A stretch of DNA of 45,675 nt, taken from IMG/VR virus record IMGVR_UViG_3300035142_000016, positions 1 through 45,675 of that record; one strand, written 5' to 3'. The DNA comes from a virus. The notes beneath the pieces are model-generated. The model did not search any database. It was not told the origin of the DNA and worked only from the letters and a program-made list of their open reading frames with translations. Positions 7,709 through 15,140 of the stretch are shown one piece after another (position 1 is the first letter of the stretch; every line of letters begins with the position of its first letter). A program made the translations under genes and the position numbers.

Positions 7709-8944
7709 ATGACAAAGCGACTACAAGCGGTGGATTTGTTTTGCGGCGCCGGCGGGTCAACACTCGGCGCGGTTATGTCCGGACGGGTTGACGTCCGGCT
7801 GGCCGTTAACCACTGGCGTATAGCGATCTACAGCCACCAAGACAATCACCCCGACACAGAACACCTATGCGCGAAGATCGACCATGTCGACCCGCGACAC
7901 GATCCGGCTGTACCGGATTTTGACCTTCTCTTGGCTTCGCCGGAGTGCACGCACTTTAGCGTTGCCCGCGGCGCTCGGCCCGTACAGGAACAGAAACGCG
8001 CTACCCCTTGGCATGTGGCGATATGGGCGGAAGCGAGGCGCCCGAAGTGGATCGTGGTCGAGAACGTCCGCGAGTTTCGGGACTGGGGTCCGATCGGCAA
8101 ACGCGGCAAGCCCCTTAAGAGTAAAAAGGGCGTAACGTTCCGGGCGTGGGTCAACGTCCTCGAGTCGTTGGGTTATCAGGTTGATCATCAGATTCTTAAC
8201 GCTGCGGATTTCGGGGAAGCGACACAGCGGAAGCGGTTGTTTGTGATCGCTCGCCGCGGGAACTCGCGGAAAGATATCCCTTGGCCGGAGCCAAGCCACG
8301 CCGGCAACTTCCGGCCGGCTTATGAGATTATCGACTGGTCGAGGCCTTGTCCTTCGATCTTTGGGCGATCTCGTCCGCTTGCGGACAAGACGCTGCGACG
8401 TATCGAGATCGGGTTGCGTCGGTTTGTCGGCGAAGCGGCGGAGCCGTTTATCGTCAAGATGCGAGGCACTTCGACGGTTGCGAGTATGTCCGAACCACTG
8501 CCGACGGTGACCGCCGGGGGAACGCATCTTGCGATCGCGACGCCGTTCATTATGGACGTCAACCACGGAGGTTCGGACGCTCGTTGCTATCCGGTCGATC
8601 GTCCGCTTAACACGATCACGACCAAGCGAGGGCAATCTCTCGTTGTCCCGTTTCTCACGAAGTATTACGGCACGGGGACAGCGGTCCCGGTAACGGAGCC
8701 CCTCGACACGGTCACAACGAAACCTCGCTTCGGACTGGCGATCGCGACGTTACAAAACACAATGCGCGAGCTTGGCGTGGCGGACGTTGGCTTCCGCATG
8801 CTGGATATCGACGAGCTGGCAATGGCTATGGGTTTCCCGCGTGGTTACATCCTGCACGGGAACAAGGCGGAGCAAATCAGACAGGTAGGCAATGCGGTCT
8901 GTCCTCGAGTGATGAAGGCGATTTGCGAGGCGATCGCGGGTTAG
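7709..8944 (+). CDS. C5-cytosine DNA methyltransferase
   Basis: A 411-residue enzyme. Motif I is DLFCGAGGST near the N terminus. The catalytic loop reads LASPECTHFS, that is PEC where most family members have PPC; the catalytic Cys is present. Motif VI is VVENV, and the later segment RQVGNAVCPRVM fits motif X. The target-recognition region holds repeated phrases such as EPLPTVTAGGTHLA, RPLNTITTKRG and EPLDTVTTKPRF. It probably protects phage DNA from restriction. AGGAG precedes the start by 10 bases. It is one of three DNA methylase genes in the window. Confidence 0.9.
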   Translation: MTKRLQAVDLFCGAGGSTLGAVMSGRVDVRLAVNHWRIAIYSHQDNHPDTEHLCAKIDHVDPRHDPAVPDFDLLLASPECTHFSVARGARPVQEQKRATPWHVAIWAEARRPKWIVVENVREFRDWGPIGKRGKPLKSKKGVTFRAWVNVLESLGYQVDHQILNAADFGEATQRKRLFVIARRGNSRKDIPWPEPSHAGNFRPAYEIIDWSRPCPSIFGRSRPLADKTLRRIEIGLRRFVGEAAEPFIVKMRGTSTVASMSEPLPTVTAGGTHLAIATPFIMDVNHGGSDARCYPVDRPLNTITTKRGQSLVVPFLTKYYGTGTAVPVTEPLDTVTTKPRFGLAIATLQNTMRELGVADVGFRMLDIDELAMAMGFPRGYILHGNKAEQIRQVGNAVCPRVMKAICEAIAG

Positions 8945-8950
8945 ATCATC

Positions 8951-9027
8951 AGGGCGTTCGCCCGCTCGTAGCGGGTGGCAGGGTCGGGCGGTTTTGAACT
9001 CTGGCCTCGGGACCGCTCGACCTTTTT
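8951..9027 (+). terminator. Two hairpins ending the methyltransferase transcript
   Basis: CCCGCT-CGT-AGCGGG (8961-8975) is followed by an eleven-pair stem, GGTCGGGCGGT (8982-8992) with ACCGCTCGACC (9012-9022), one pair being G-U, and then five T. The second is a good intrinsic terminator. Confidence 0.65.
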
Positions 9028-9039
9028 GAAACACACTAT

Positions 9040-9129
9040 GGGAAGCGAGTCCTCAGAGCCGTACCAACTACCAAGATGCATAGAAAGCCGGAAACTTTCT
9101 AAGGCTTGCGGCTCGCTTCCCTCCTTTTT
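9040..9129 (+). ncRNA. Structured RNA candidate
   Basis: Three nested helices can form: GGGAAGCGAG (9040-9049) with CTCGCTTCCC (9112-9121), ten perfect pairs; GAGCC (9056-9060) with GGCTT (9103-9107); and TAGAAAG (9081-9087) with CTTTCTA (9095-9101) closing a CCGGAAA loop. Five T follow at 9125-9129. A 20-base unpaired strand lies on the 5' side. It sits between a terminator and the next gene, where no protein is encoded. It could be a small RNA, an attenuator for the Rad50-like gene, or just a second terminator. Confidence 0.45.
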
Positions 9130-9146
9130 CCACAAAAGGCGGACAG

Positions 9147-10637
9147 ATGACGGCGATACCCGAACACGTCGACGTTGAAAATATCGGACCGATCGATCAC
9201 GTACGGATCCCCCTCGAGGCTGGCAAGATCACCGTGCTACGCGCTCGCAACGGCAAGGGTAAGTCGCAAGCGCTCGAAGCGATCGCAAGCGGCGTCGGGC
9301 GAAAGACGCGTCTCGACGTCCGCGACGGTGCCCTTCGCGGGCAAGTGGCGTTTGGCGAGGATCTCGTTCTGCGCGTCGGTCGATCGACGACGCGCAAAGG
9401 CGAGCTGGTCGTCGGGACGCTCGAGGGTCGCTTCAAGTGTGGCGACATCGTCGACCCCGGTATAAAGTCGCCGGAAGCGGCGGACGCGAAGCGGATCAAG
9501 GCTCTGTTGCAGCTCGCCGGAGCGGCGGCAGATCCTACCGCGTTTTATTCTCTTGTCGGCGGGAAGGAGGCCTTTGAGGCGTACGTCGGTCCAGGGGCGC
9601 TCGCGACCGATGATCTGATCGAGATGGCGGCAAGGGTCAAGCGCGATCTGGAAGGCGGCGCGCGTAAGCACGAAGAACAAGCCGAGCACGCGGAAGGCCA
9701 CGCTCGAGGCGCTCGAGAGTCCGCCGACGGCGTCGATCTCAAGGCGCCGGACGACGCGGATCAACTGCAAGCCGCGCTCGAGACGGCGATCCGACAAGAG
9801 ACGGCGATCCGCGAACAGTACCACGCTGCAAGGGAGCAGGACGAGCAGAACAGGCAGGCGAGAGACGCTCTCGAGGACGCTTCTGCGATGTACGACGGCC
9901 CGACCGTCGAGCAGGCGAACGCGTGGGTACGGAAAGCGACAGAGGACGTAGCGGCGACGACCAGAGCCGTACAGGAGGCGGAGCGTGCGCTGGAGGCTGC
10001 CAAAGCAGAATCCAAAGCGGCCGACCAGGAGCTACGTCACGCAACCAAACAGCAACACGCGGCACAGAACCACGAGAAGACGGTGGCCGCTTGGCGTGAG
10101 CAACTCGACAAGCCGGCGTTGCCATCGCCTCCCGCGTCCTACATGGACGAATCGAAGCAACTCGTGACGGCGGCGCGACTCGCGGTTGAGACTGGCGCAG
10201 TTGTCCGCGCTGCCAAAACGCATCTTGTCCGCGCGACTCAGTTCGAGGGCAAGGCGAAAGAGCACCGCAAAGCCGGCGATCTGTTGCGAGAAGCGGCCAA
10301 GGGAACCGATGAGGTTCTTTCGGGGATCGTGGCTACATTAGGTTGTCCCCTTCGCGTCGAAGCCGGCCGGTTGGTGATTGACACGCACAGAGGCGCAACC
10401 TACTTCGGCGATCTCTCCGACGGGGAACGCTGGAAGTTGGTCCTTGATATCGCGATCGACGCCGTCGGGCCAAACGGGCTTTTGGCGATTGAGCAAGACG
10501 CGTGGGAAGGGTTGGACCCAATCAATAGGGAGATGATCGCGCAGCACGTTGCGTCGTCGACTGTGGCGTTTGTGACCGCGGAGGCGTCCGACGATGAGGA
10601 ATTGAGGGCGGAAGTGTTCGAGGCTGACGGCGTGTGA
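9147..10637 (+). CDS. SbcC/Rad50-like ATPase
   Basis: A 496-residue protein with ABC-type ATPase halves separated by a long coiled coil. Walker A is RARNGKGKS at about residues 33-41. The middle (about 165-370) is charged and alanine-rich, typical of a coiled coil, with no CXXC zinc hook seen. The C-terminal half has the signature LSDGERWKLVLD and Walker B GLLAIEQDAWEGLD. It is much shorter than cellular SbcC. Phages often carry such proteins beside exonuclease/RecT genes; a role in DNA end processing is likely. No SbcD-like nuclease partner was found. Confidence 0.8.
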   Translation: MTAIPEHVDVENIGPIDHVRIPLEAGKITVLRARNGKGKSQALEAIASGVGRKTRLDVRDGALRGQVAFGEDLVLRVGRSTTRKGELVVGTLEGRFKCGDIVDPGIKSPEAADAKRIKALLQLAGAAADPTAFYSLVGGKEAFEAYVGPGALATDDLIEMAARVKRDLEGGARKHEEQAEHAEGHARGARESADGVDLKAPDDADQLQAALETAIRQETAIREQYHAAREQDEQNRQARDALEDASAMYDGPTVEQANAWVRKATEDVAATTRAVQEAERALEAAKAESKAADQELRHATKQQHAAQNHEKTVAAWREQLDKPALPSPPASYMDESKQLVTAARLAVETGAVVRAAKTHLVRATQFEGKAKEHRKAGDLLREAAKGTDEVLSGIVATLGCPLRVEAGRLVIDTHRGATYFGDLSDGERWKLVLDIAIDAVGPNGLLAIEQDAWEGLDPINREMIAQHVASSTVAFVTAEASDDEELRAEVFEADGV

Positions 10638-10653
10638 ACTATTCAAATCGCGG

Positions 10654-10677
10654 ACTATTCGAGTCATGAGCAATTGG
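10654..10677 (+). repeat. 24-base direct repeat, copy 1
   Basis: The block from ACTATTCGAGTC to AGCAATTGG recurs at 11582-11605 with one difference. The two copies lie immediately before and after the radical SAM gene and each contains an ATG followed by a very short frame. Confidence 0.85.
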
Positions 10678-10679
10678 AA

Positions 10680-11579
10680 ATGGACATAATCCGCGTATTT
10701 CCGAAGAAAACGAAGTGGACCCCAACGGATGAATTGGCGTTCGTTGGCGAGCCTCCATTCGCGGGAATGCGCCCCGACGATCGCCAGATTCCCGTCCATG
10801 TGTCCGTGACGTTTACCTGGGACAAGCGAGAGGGTGAGCAGCTCCAACGGTCGTGGGCCCGATATTACGACAATGTGCAAATCGGGGGGCCAGCCTACGA
10901 GGATCCGGGCGGCGAGTTTGTCCCCGGTCGGTACATGAAGACCGGCGTAACTATCACAAGTCGCGGTTGCCCGAAGAAATGCCCTTGGTGTGTCGTTCCG
11001 CAGCGTGAAGGACTGTTGAGAGAGTTAGAGATTAAGCCCGGCTGGATCGTCCAGGATAACAACCTGCTGGCCTGTAGCGAGCGACACGTTTGGGCAGTCT
11101 TCGCGATGCTTCAGAAGCAACCTCGGCGATGTTATTTCAACGGCGGTCTTGATTCGTCTTTCCTCCAACCTTGGCATGTAGAACTATTCCAGTCGATTAG
11201 ACTGGGGGAAATGTGGTTTGCGTGTGACACCCCGCAAGGGTTGAAACGGCTAGAGCGAGCGGCGGGGATCCTCGCCGAAATCCCAGTTGCCAAGCGGCGC
11301 TGCTACGTCATGCTTGGATTCAACGGAGAGACGTTCGAGGATGCAGAGCGGCGGGTGCAGCAGGTCTACGACATTGGGTTCCTTCCGTTCGCGCAACTGT
11401 ACCGAAACGAAAATGATGACCGGGTATGGCCGGACGATTGGCGGGCACTAGCTCGGAAGTGGGCGAGGCCCGCAGCTTACCGAACAAAGAAATCTACTTG
11501 GACCGACTGGCGCTGTTGCCGGTCAAGCGGTAACACGTTGATCGCAGCGCGACGGCAGCAGACACGATTGAGACGGTAG
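10680..11579 (+). CDS. Radical SAM protein
   Basis: About 299 residues. The [4Fe-4S] motif CPKKCPWC (C-x3-C-x2-C) lies near residue 100 in SRGCPKKCPWCVVPQREG. Downstream segments (NNLLACSERHVWAVF, YFNGGLDSSFL, RCYVMLGFNGET) fit successive strands of the radical SAM barrel; the first of these may help bind substrate. The family cuts S-adenosylmethionine to start radical chemistry, but the substrate of this type is unknown to me. ATG 10680 is assumed; a TTG two codons upstream is possible and no strong ribosome site exists. The gene is flanked by direct repeats and could be a later insertion. Confidence 0.8.
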   Translation: MDIIRVFPKKTKWTPTDELAFVGEPPFAGMRPDDRQIPVHVSVTFTWDKREGEQLQRSWARYYDNVQIGGPAYEDPGGEFVPGRYMKTGVTITSRGCPKKCPWCVVPQREGLLRELEIKPGWIVQDNNLLACSERHVWAVFAMLQKQPRRCYFNGGLDSSFLQPWHVELFQSIRLGEMWFACDTPQGLKRLERAAGILAEIPVAKRRCYVMLGFNGETFEDAERRVQQVYDIGFLPFAQLYRNENDDRVWPDDWRALARKWARPAAYRTKKSTWTDWRCCRSSGNTLIAARRQQTRLRR

Positions 11580-11581
11580 TA

Positions 11582-11605
11582 ACTATTCGAGTCATGAGCG
11601 ATTGG
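11582..11605 (+). repeat. 24-base direct repeat, copy 2
   Basis: This matches 10654-10677 in 23 of 24 positions and lies just after the radical SAM stop and before the next small gene. A duplication or recombination joint is likely. Confidence 0.85.
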
Positions 11606-11607
11606 TC

Positions 11608-11802
11608 ATGAAAACATTAGACGAAGCGAAACAGTCGTGCGCCGGGCGAACTATACCGAAAGGCGAGCAGCGGGCTTTCGTGCAATGCCGTGAATGCGGC
11701 GAGATTTGGGTCACCATAATGTCGCCCATGCTCGCGCCCACGACGGCACAAGGGACCGGATGCGTTTTGTTAGTAGGAGCGGAACTAAGGGGGGCGAATT
11801 GA
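11608..11802 (+). CDS. Small Cys-containing protein
   Basis: A 64-residue protein. QCRECGEIW gives one C-x2-C pair; a third cysteine lies near the C terminus in GTGCVLL, so a complete zinc site is not certain. Its start region is the second copy of the direct repeat, and its stop codon overlaps the next ATG (11802), so translation of the two is coupled. Function unknown. Confidence 0.55.
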   Translation: MKTLDEAKQSCAGRTIPKGEQRAFVQCRECGEIWVTIMSPMLAPTTAQGTGCVLLVGAELRGAN

Positions 11803-12119
11803 TGGAACGAACAAACGAACAAACCGACTGCGACTGTCACACCTGCAGACAGTATGCGGCGATGCAGGATGCGATACACGGGCTGATCGGCTCGCGCGAC
11901 GCGATGGCGCAGTTGATTGACTTGCAGAACGAGAAGATCAGCCGGCTAGCGGCGGAGTTGGCGGCGTTGTGGGAGATGGCTCGAGCGACTCGCGATTTGC
12001 ACGGGAGCGAACTTGCAAGCCTACGGAATCGCCTCGACGTACTTCATCAAGCCGCACAGCTCGAGAACACGGGCAACAAGCTGCGAAACGAGAGGTTGGA
12101 CGAGTTGACACGGCGATGA
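11802..12119 (+). CDS. Small coiled-coil protein
   Basis: A 105-residue protein. The N terminus has CDCHTC, and residues about 40-100 are strongly helical with heptad-like leucines (LIDLQNEKISRLAAELAALW). The start overlaps the previous stop and has a GGGGGG tract as a likely ribosome site eight bases upstream; a longer frame upstream of 11802 only shadows the preceding gene. No family was recognised. Confidence 0.6.
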   Translation: MERTNEQTDCDCHTCRQYAAMQDAIHGLIGSRDAMAQLIDLQNEKISRLAAELAALWEMARATRDLHGSELASLRNRLDVLHQAAQLENTGNKLRNERLDELTRR

Positions 12120-12254
12120 CGCTGGCCAGATGCGGTATTTTCCGATATTTTGACGAATCCGCACAAAAGAGTGTGTATAGTTGTTGACTCGTGACGAAGT
12201 ACTGTTAAACTATATGTAGAGTTAATTCAGTTCTTCAGCACGAGGGGAAGTAAA
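12120..12254 (+). promoter_or_regulatory. AT-rich intergenic promoter region
   Basis: This stretch is clearly more AT-rich than its neighbours. TTGACT (12184-12189) with TAAACT (12206-12211) at 16-base spacing is the best promoter match; TTGACG (12150) with TATAGT (12176) has an over-long spacer. It would start a new transcript at the 12255 gene, which runs on toward csrA. Confidence 0.4.
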
Positions 12255-12476
12255 ATGGCTGACACAGAAAACACTAAGGGGCTGAGCAGCGAGTTGCGGC
12301 GAGCAATTTACGACGCGATCACTACCACCAATTTCGTCCCATGTCTCGGTGAGATCAGCGAACGTGAGGCGGAAATGATCGAGCATTTTGGTTCCCCAGT
12401 AGCTGCCGGGTATATGTCTGAGGAATCTGGGTGGCAGTTGGACGATGATGATGCGGAGGCAATCCGCAATGGTTAA
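12255..12476 (+). CDS. Small acidic protein of unknown function
   Basis: A 73-residue protein with a good ribosome site (GAGGGGAAG) before the ATG. The middle (EREAEMIEHFGSPVAAGYMS) may be helical, and the C terminus is acidic (QLDDDDAEAIRNG). No motif was recognised. It follows the AT-rich promoter region and overlaps the next gene by eight bases, so the two are probably made together. Confidence 0.6.
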   Translation: MADTENTKGLSSELRRAIYDAITTTNFVPCLGEISEREAEMIEHFGSPVAAGYMSEESGWQLDDDDAEAIRNG

Positions 12477-12675
12477 TTCCGAACGCAAAAACATCAGCCA
12501 GCCTGCCGACTGGTGGGCTGCGTTTGAGGCCCAGGCCCGGCAGGACCGCCTCACGCTCTCAGAATGGCTTGGCGAGTGTGCCGTGGCCAATCTGCCGAAG
12601 TCGGTGAGAAAGCGGCTGAGTGAGCGGCCGGGGGCCCACAGGCCACGGAAAACAAAAGACGAGGGGGAGGAATGA
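12469..12675 (+). CDS. Small helical, possibly DNA-binding protein
   Basis: A 68-residue protein. ATG 12469 has GGAGG nine bases upstream, which decides the start over an upstream in-frame ATG. The segment DRLTLSEWLGECAVANLP resembles the helical part of ribbon-helix-helix regulators, and the C terminus is very basic (RKRLSERPGAHRPRKTK). The match is weak. Its 3' end leads straight into the GGA-rich non-coding segment. Confidence 0.55.
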   Translation: MVNSERKNISQPADWWAAFEAQARQDRLTLSEWLGECAVANLPKSVRKRLSERPGAHRPRKTKDEGEE

Positions 12676-12900
12676 TGGATGGACAACGGATTTGGCTCTG
12701 ACTGGCCGTGGTTGTTCACGTGCCCAAACCATTGCCCGTAGGATTCCAGCAATACACAAACACAAGCCGCGGCGGAGGGACGTCCGCGGAACAAGGAGCG
12801 CCGGACGCGCAGAAGTCAGCCAGTTTGGACGGCTGACAGAGGGATTGTTTTGCCGTCTGCGGCTCCGTTTCTGTCCCGCGGAGCCGTAGGCGGGGCTTTT
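12676..12900 (+). ncRNA. GGA-rich multi-hairpin RNA, candidate CsrA-binding decoy
   Basis: Eleven GGA triplets occur between 12677 and 12844. Hairpins present them in loops: ATTGC/GCAAT (12731-12753) with AGGA; CCGCGG/CCGCGG (12767-12789) with GGAGGGA; GCGC/GCGC (12798-12810) with CGGAC, weak; and GTCAGCC/GGCTGAC (12815-12837) with TTTGGAC. A strong terminator closes the segment. There is no convincing protein frame. CsrA binds GGA in hairpin loops, and a csrA gene starts 486 bases further on. The RNA may be the 3' end of the upstream transcript or have its own promoter; none is obvious. Confidence 0.5.
12853..12900 (+). terminator. Strong intrinsic terminator
   Basis: Fifteen pairs, 12853-12867 with 12879-12893, two of them G-U, around an 11-base loop, followed by GGCTTTT. 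It separates the GGA-rich segment from the next gene. Confidence 0.75.
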
Positions 12901-12916
12901 ACTACAGGAGCGAACC

Positions 12917-13345
12917 ATGGCGAAGGCGGCGGAAAAACCATCGTTGGCGGAGATGGTGGCGAACGCGACAGGGAAGGATCTCGACGATATCGACGCACGG
13001 ATCACGGACCTGCAAGCTGAGATTGCCGATCGTCAAAAGGAAATCGATGGTCTCAAGCTCATTCGAAAGTCGATTGATTGGCGGTTGCATGGGAAGCCGA
13101 AACGGAAGCAGGCACAGCGGAAACCGAAGCCGACCGTCGAAGCGAAAGGCGACGAAGGTGACAAGGGCGATACCCAGATGCGAGAGCGAATCTACGACCT
13201 GATCTCTCGCGAGGGAACGCTGCCGGTTGCGGCTATCGCTCAAAGGCTCGGCGTGAGGGCTGCGGCGGTTGGCACGTCAATCCATTTCTGCGATTGGTTC
13301 GAGCGGCTGCCCAACGGTGATATCGCGATTGCGCAGACGAAGTAA
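12917..13345 (+). CDS. Coiled-coil plus winged-helix-like protein
   Basis: A 142-residue protein with AGGAG six bases before its ATG. Residues about 20-55 form a likely coiled coil (DIDARITDLQAEIADRQKEI), followed by a basic lysine-rich linker and, from about residue 88, a winged-helix-like domain (RIYDLISREGTLPVAAIAQR). Proteins of this plan are often regulators or histone-like, but I cannot name the family. It lies between the terminator and csrA. Confidence 0.6.
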   Translation: MAKAAEKPSLAEMVANATGKDLDDIDARITDLQAEIADRQKEIDGLKLIRKSIDWRLHGKPKRKQAQRKPKPTVEAKGDEGDKGDTQMRERIYDLISREGTLPVAAIAQRLGVRAAAVGTSIHFCDWFERLPNGDIAIAQTK

Positions 13346-13386
13346 CGGAGTTACGCGTTATCCAGAATGCAAGGAGGCACACGAAA

Positions 13387-13569
13387 ATGCTAACGCTAAG
13401 CAGGAAGAAACACGAACAGATTGCGATCGGTGACGATATCGTTATTACCGTCCGTAGGATCAGAGAAGGCGAAGTCAGACTTGGAATCGAGGCGCCGCGA
13501 TCGGTGCCAATCTATAGATCGGAACTATTGAACACGGAGGACGAATCGAATGACGGATCTAGCCCTTGA
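13387..13569 (+). CDS. csrA: Phage-encoded CsrA (RsmA) translational regulator
   Basis: A 60-residue protein aligned from end to end with CsrA: it begins MLTLSRK, continues AIGDDIVITV and VRLGIEAP, and keeps Leu4, Arg6 and the Arg in VPIYRSEL that contact RNA in known structures. CsrA dimers bind GGA motifs, often over ribosome sites, and change translation or stability of mRNAs. The ribosome site AAGGAGG is itself a potential CsrA target, so autoregulation is possible. The 3' end overlaps the next gene by 20 bases. The upstream GGA-rich RNA could titrate this protein or the host's. Confidence 0.92.
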   Translation: MLTLSRKKHEQIAIGDDIVITVRRIREGEVRLGIEAPRSVPIYRSELLNTEDESNDGSSP

Positions 13570-14260
13570 CGTCGGCGTAGAGTTCAAAGGGATAGCGATC
13601 AAGGTCGAGACGGCGAGCGTTAGCTTCAACGTCTCGCGCGAACGGCTCGCGCTCAATGAAGCGGACCGGTTTTTCTGCGCTCGACGGTTGCAGGGTGCGA
13701 TCATCGGCGGGCGGAAGGATGACCAGGACGGGCAACAGACGTTGATCGATGATCTCGACCTTCGGATCGAGGGTAGTTTCGACGTCAAGCAGTTCACCTG
13801 CAAGGCGGAAGTGTTCAGCGCGACGGCGTCCTTCTTGCGCAAGGAGGTTGACCTGCAGGATTTTGTCAAGCTGATCAACAAGCCTGGGCGGATCCAGGTC
13901 GAAGGCGTCGAGGATATCCCCGAAGCGGAGCCCAGCGAACGCACCGGACCGCGATCGCCGGCGCCTCCGGAGGTTGGCGGGAAGTATCGCGACGTGCCGG
14001 TTCACGAGATTTTCGCACCAGGCCAGGCGAACGCGCTTGTCGATTTCGGGGTTGCCACCTTCGGCGAATATCTCGACCGGAAGAATCGGCTCAACCTGCA
14101 TTGGTACGAGGATATTCCGCGCATCGGCGCGAACGTCGCCGCGAAGATGGAAGAGACGGAGTTTGCCTTCTGGTCGAAGAACCCTCAGCAGGACGAAGAG
14201 AGCGGGGACGATGGGGAGACTGCGGATCACACCGACGACGAAGCCGCGGCAGTGTCTTAA
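13550..14260 (+). CDS. Phage protein of unknown function
   Basis: A 236-residue protein beginning inside the end of csrA, with AGGA nine bases upstream. The N-terminal 120 residues are mixed alpha/beta (IAIKVETASVSFNVSRERL, then DLDLRIEGSFDVKQFTCKAE); the C-terminal part has a proline-rich linker and ends in a run of acidic residues (DEESGDDGETADHTDDE). No family was recognised. Overlap with csrA suggests joint translation. Confidence 0.65.
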   Translation: MTDLALDVGVEFKGIAIKVETASVSFNVSRERLALNEADRFFCARRLQGAIIGGRKDDQDGQQTLIDDLDLRIEGSFDVKQFTCKAEVFSATASFLRKEVDLQDFVKLINKPGRIQVEGVEDIPEAEPSERTGPRSPAPPEVGGKYRDVPVHEIFAPGQANALVDFGVATFGEYLDRKNRLNLHWYEDIPRIGANVAAKMEETEFAFWSKNPQQDEESGDDGETADHTDDEAAAVS

Positions 14261-14396
14261 ATGCGGTAAGACGTTCACCAGTACCGGACCGGCGAACAGG
14301 ATTTGCTTTGCGTGTGCCACGGATAACCGGCGCGTTTGCTCTTCTCCGCGGCGCACGCATGACACGGAAAGCAAGACGAAAGGTTGCCAAGGATGA
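14211..14396 (+). CDS. Small zinc-ribbon protein
   Basis: A 61-residue protein overlapping the end of the previous gene by 50 bases in another frame. CLKCGKTF followed by ICFACA forms a four-Cys zinc ribbon of the type often seen in small phage proteins. The C terminus is basic. The next gene starts at its stop (ATGA), so the frame is part of a tightly packed series. Confidence 0.65.
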   Translation: MGRLRITPTTKPRQCLKCGKTFTSTGPANRICFACATDNRRVCSSPRRTHDTESKTKGCQG

Positions 14397-14635
14397 CCAC
14401 TCCCCGCTGCCCTCGTTGCAACTCCCCTAAGCAGGAACGCCACCCCGACGACGATCGTCTGTGGGTTTGTCAGAACTGCCGGGCGCTTCATGACGGGGAC
14501 CCGGACGAAGGGGCGCCGACGACCTGGAACGATCCGGCAAAGTCGGCAGAGAAACGCGAAGAGTACGCGATCCGGCAGAAGCGGCGGAAACAACAGAAAC
14601 GAGACCAACAGAGACGAAGGGGACGGTACGGATGA
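14393..14635 (+). CDS. Small zinc-ribbon protein with basic tail
   Basis: An 80-residue protein. CPRCNSPKQER and CQNCRALH make a rubredoxin-like zinc ribbon; residues 45-80 are highly charged and end with KRRKQQKRDQQRRRGRYG, suggesting nucleic acid contact. Start and end overlap the neighbouring genes by four bases each. Confidence 0.65.
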   Translation: MTTPRCPRCNSPKQERHPDDDRLWVCQNCRALHDGDPDEGAPTTWNDPAKSAEKREEYAIRQKRRKQQKRDQQRRRGRYG

Positions 14636-14946
14636 CCGACGAAAAACCAGATACGTTTGACGCGTGGGCGATTATTGAGATTATGGGACACGATCGCTAC
14701 GCCGGCAGAGTGACGGAGGAAGCGATCGGCGGTTGCGCCTTCGTCCGCGTCGATGTCCCCGGTACGCCGGAGCAAGCGGCGTTTTCCAAGCTGTTCGGGC
14801 AAGGTGCTATCTTCTCGATCACGCCTTGCACCGAACAGGAGGCCCTGCGAGCGGTCGAGCGTTTCCAGTCCCGGCCGCTTCTGGTGGCCGGCACGACGCA
14901 ACAAAGCCTGCCCTATTACGAGGAAGACAACGAGGAGCCTTGGTAA
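14632..14946 (+). CDS. Conserved-looking phage protein of unknown function
   Basis: A 104-residue protein. The N terminus DAWAIIEIMGHDRYAGRVTE, then FVRVDVPGTP and AIFSITPCTEQEA, resembles a small protein I associate with many phage early regions, but I know no tested function. The fold appears mainly beta-stranded. It overlaps the previous gene by four bases. Confidence 0.65.
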   Translation: MTDEKPDTFDAWAIIEIMGHDRYAGRVTEEAIGGCAFVRVDVPGTPEQAAFSKLFGQGAIFSITPCTEQEALRAVERFQSRPLLVAGTTQQSLPYYEEDNEEPW

Positions 14947-14949
14947 CCG

Positions 14950-15135
14950 ATGACGGACGACAGGCTCAAACGGTACGCGGAACTTATCGACCGGATGTTG
15001 CACGCGCAACAAGAGTATTTCCGGACGCGGTCGAATTCCGCCCTGGAAGCCGCCAAACGCCTCGAGAAACAAGCCCGGAAAGAGACGGCGGACATCTTAG
15101 CTGGGGAACGACAGGAAACGCTATTCGAGCGATAA
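14950..15135 (+). CDS. Small helical protein
   Basis: A 61-residue, charged and mostly helical protein (ERYAELIDRMLHAQQEYFRT-like pattern across residues 8-28). No motif was recognised. It begins three bases after the previous stop and lies before the ASCH-domain gene in the same direction. Confidence 0.5.
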   Translation: MTDDRLKRYAELIDRMLHAQQEYFRTRSNSALEAAKRLEKQARKETADILAGERQETLFER

Positions 15136-15140
15136 GGACC

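Noticed and set aside
8980-9027. tRNA-like sequence
   Set aside because: A GTTTTGAACTC-like stretch suggested a T-arm on first reading, but no cloverleaf or acceptor stem fits; a terminator stem explains it.
13559-14608. A 349-codon leftward frame across several early genes
   Set aside because: It overlaps genes with clear starts and zinc-ribbon motifs; its composition (Arg/Leu-rich) is typical of antisense frames.
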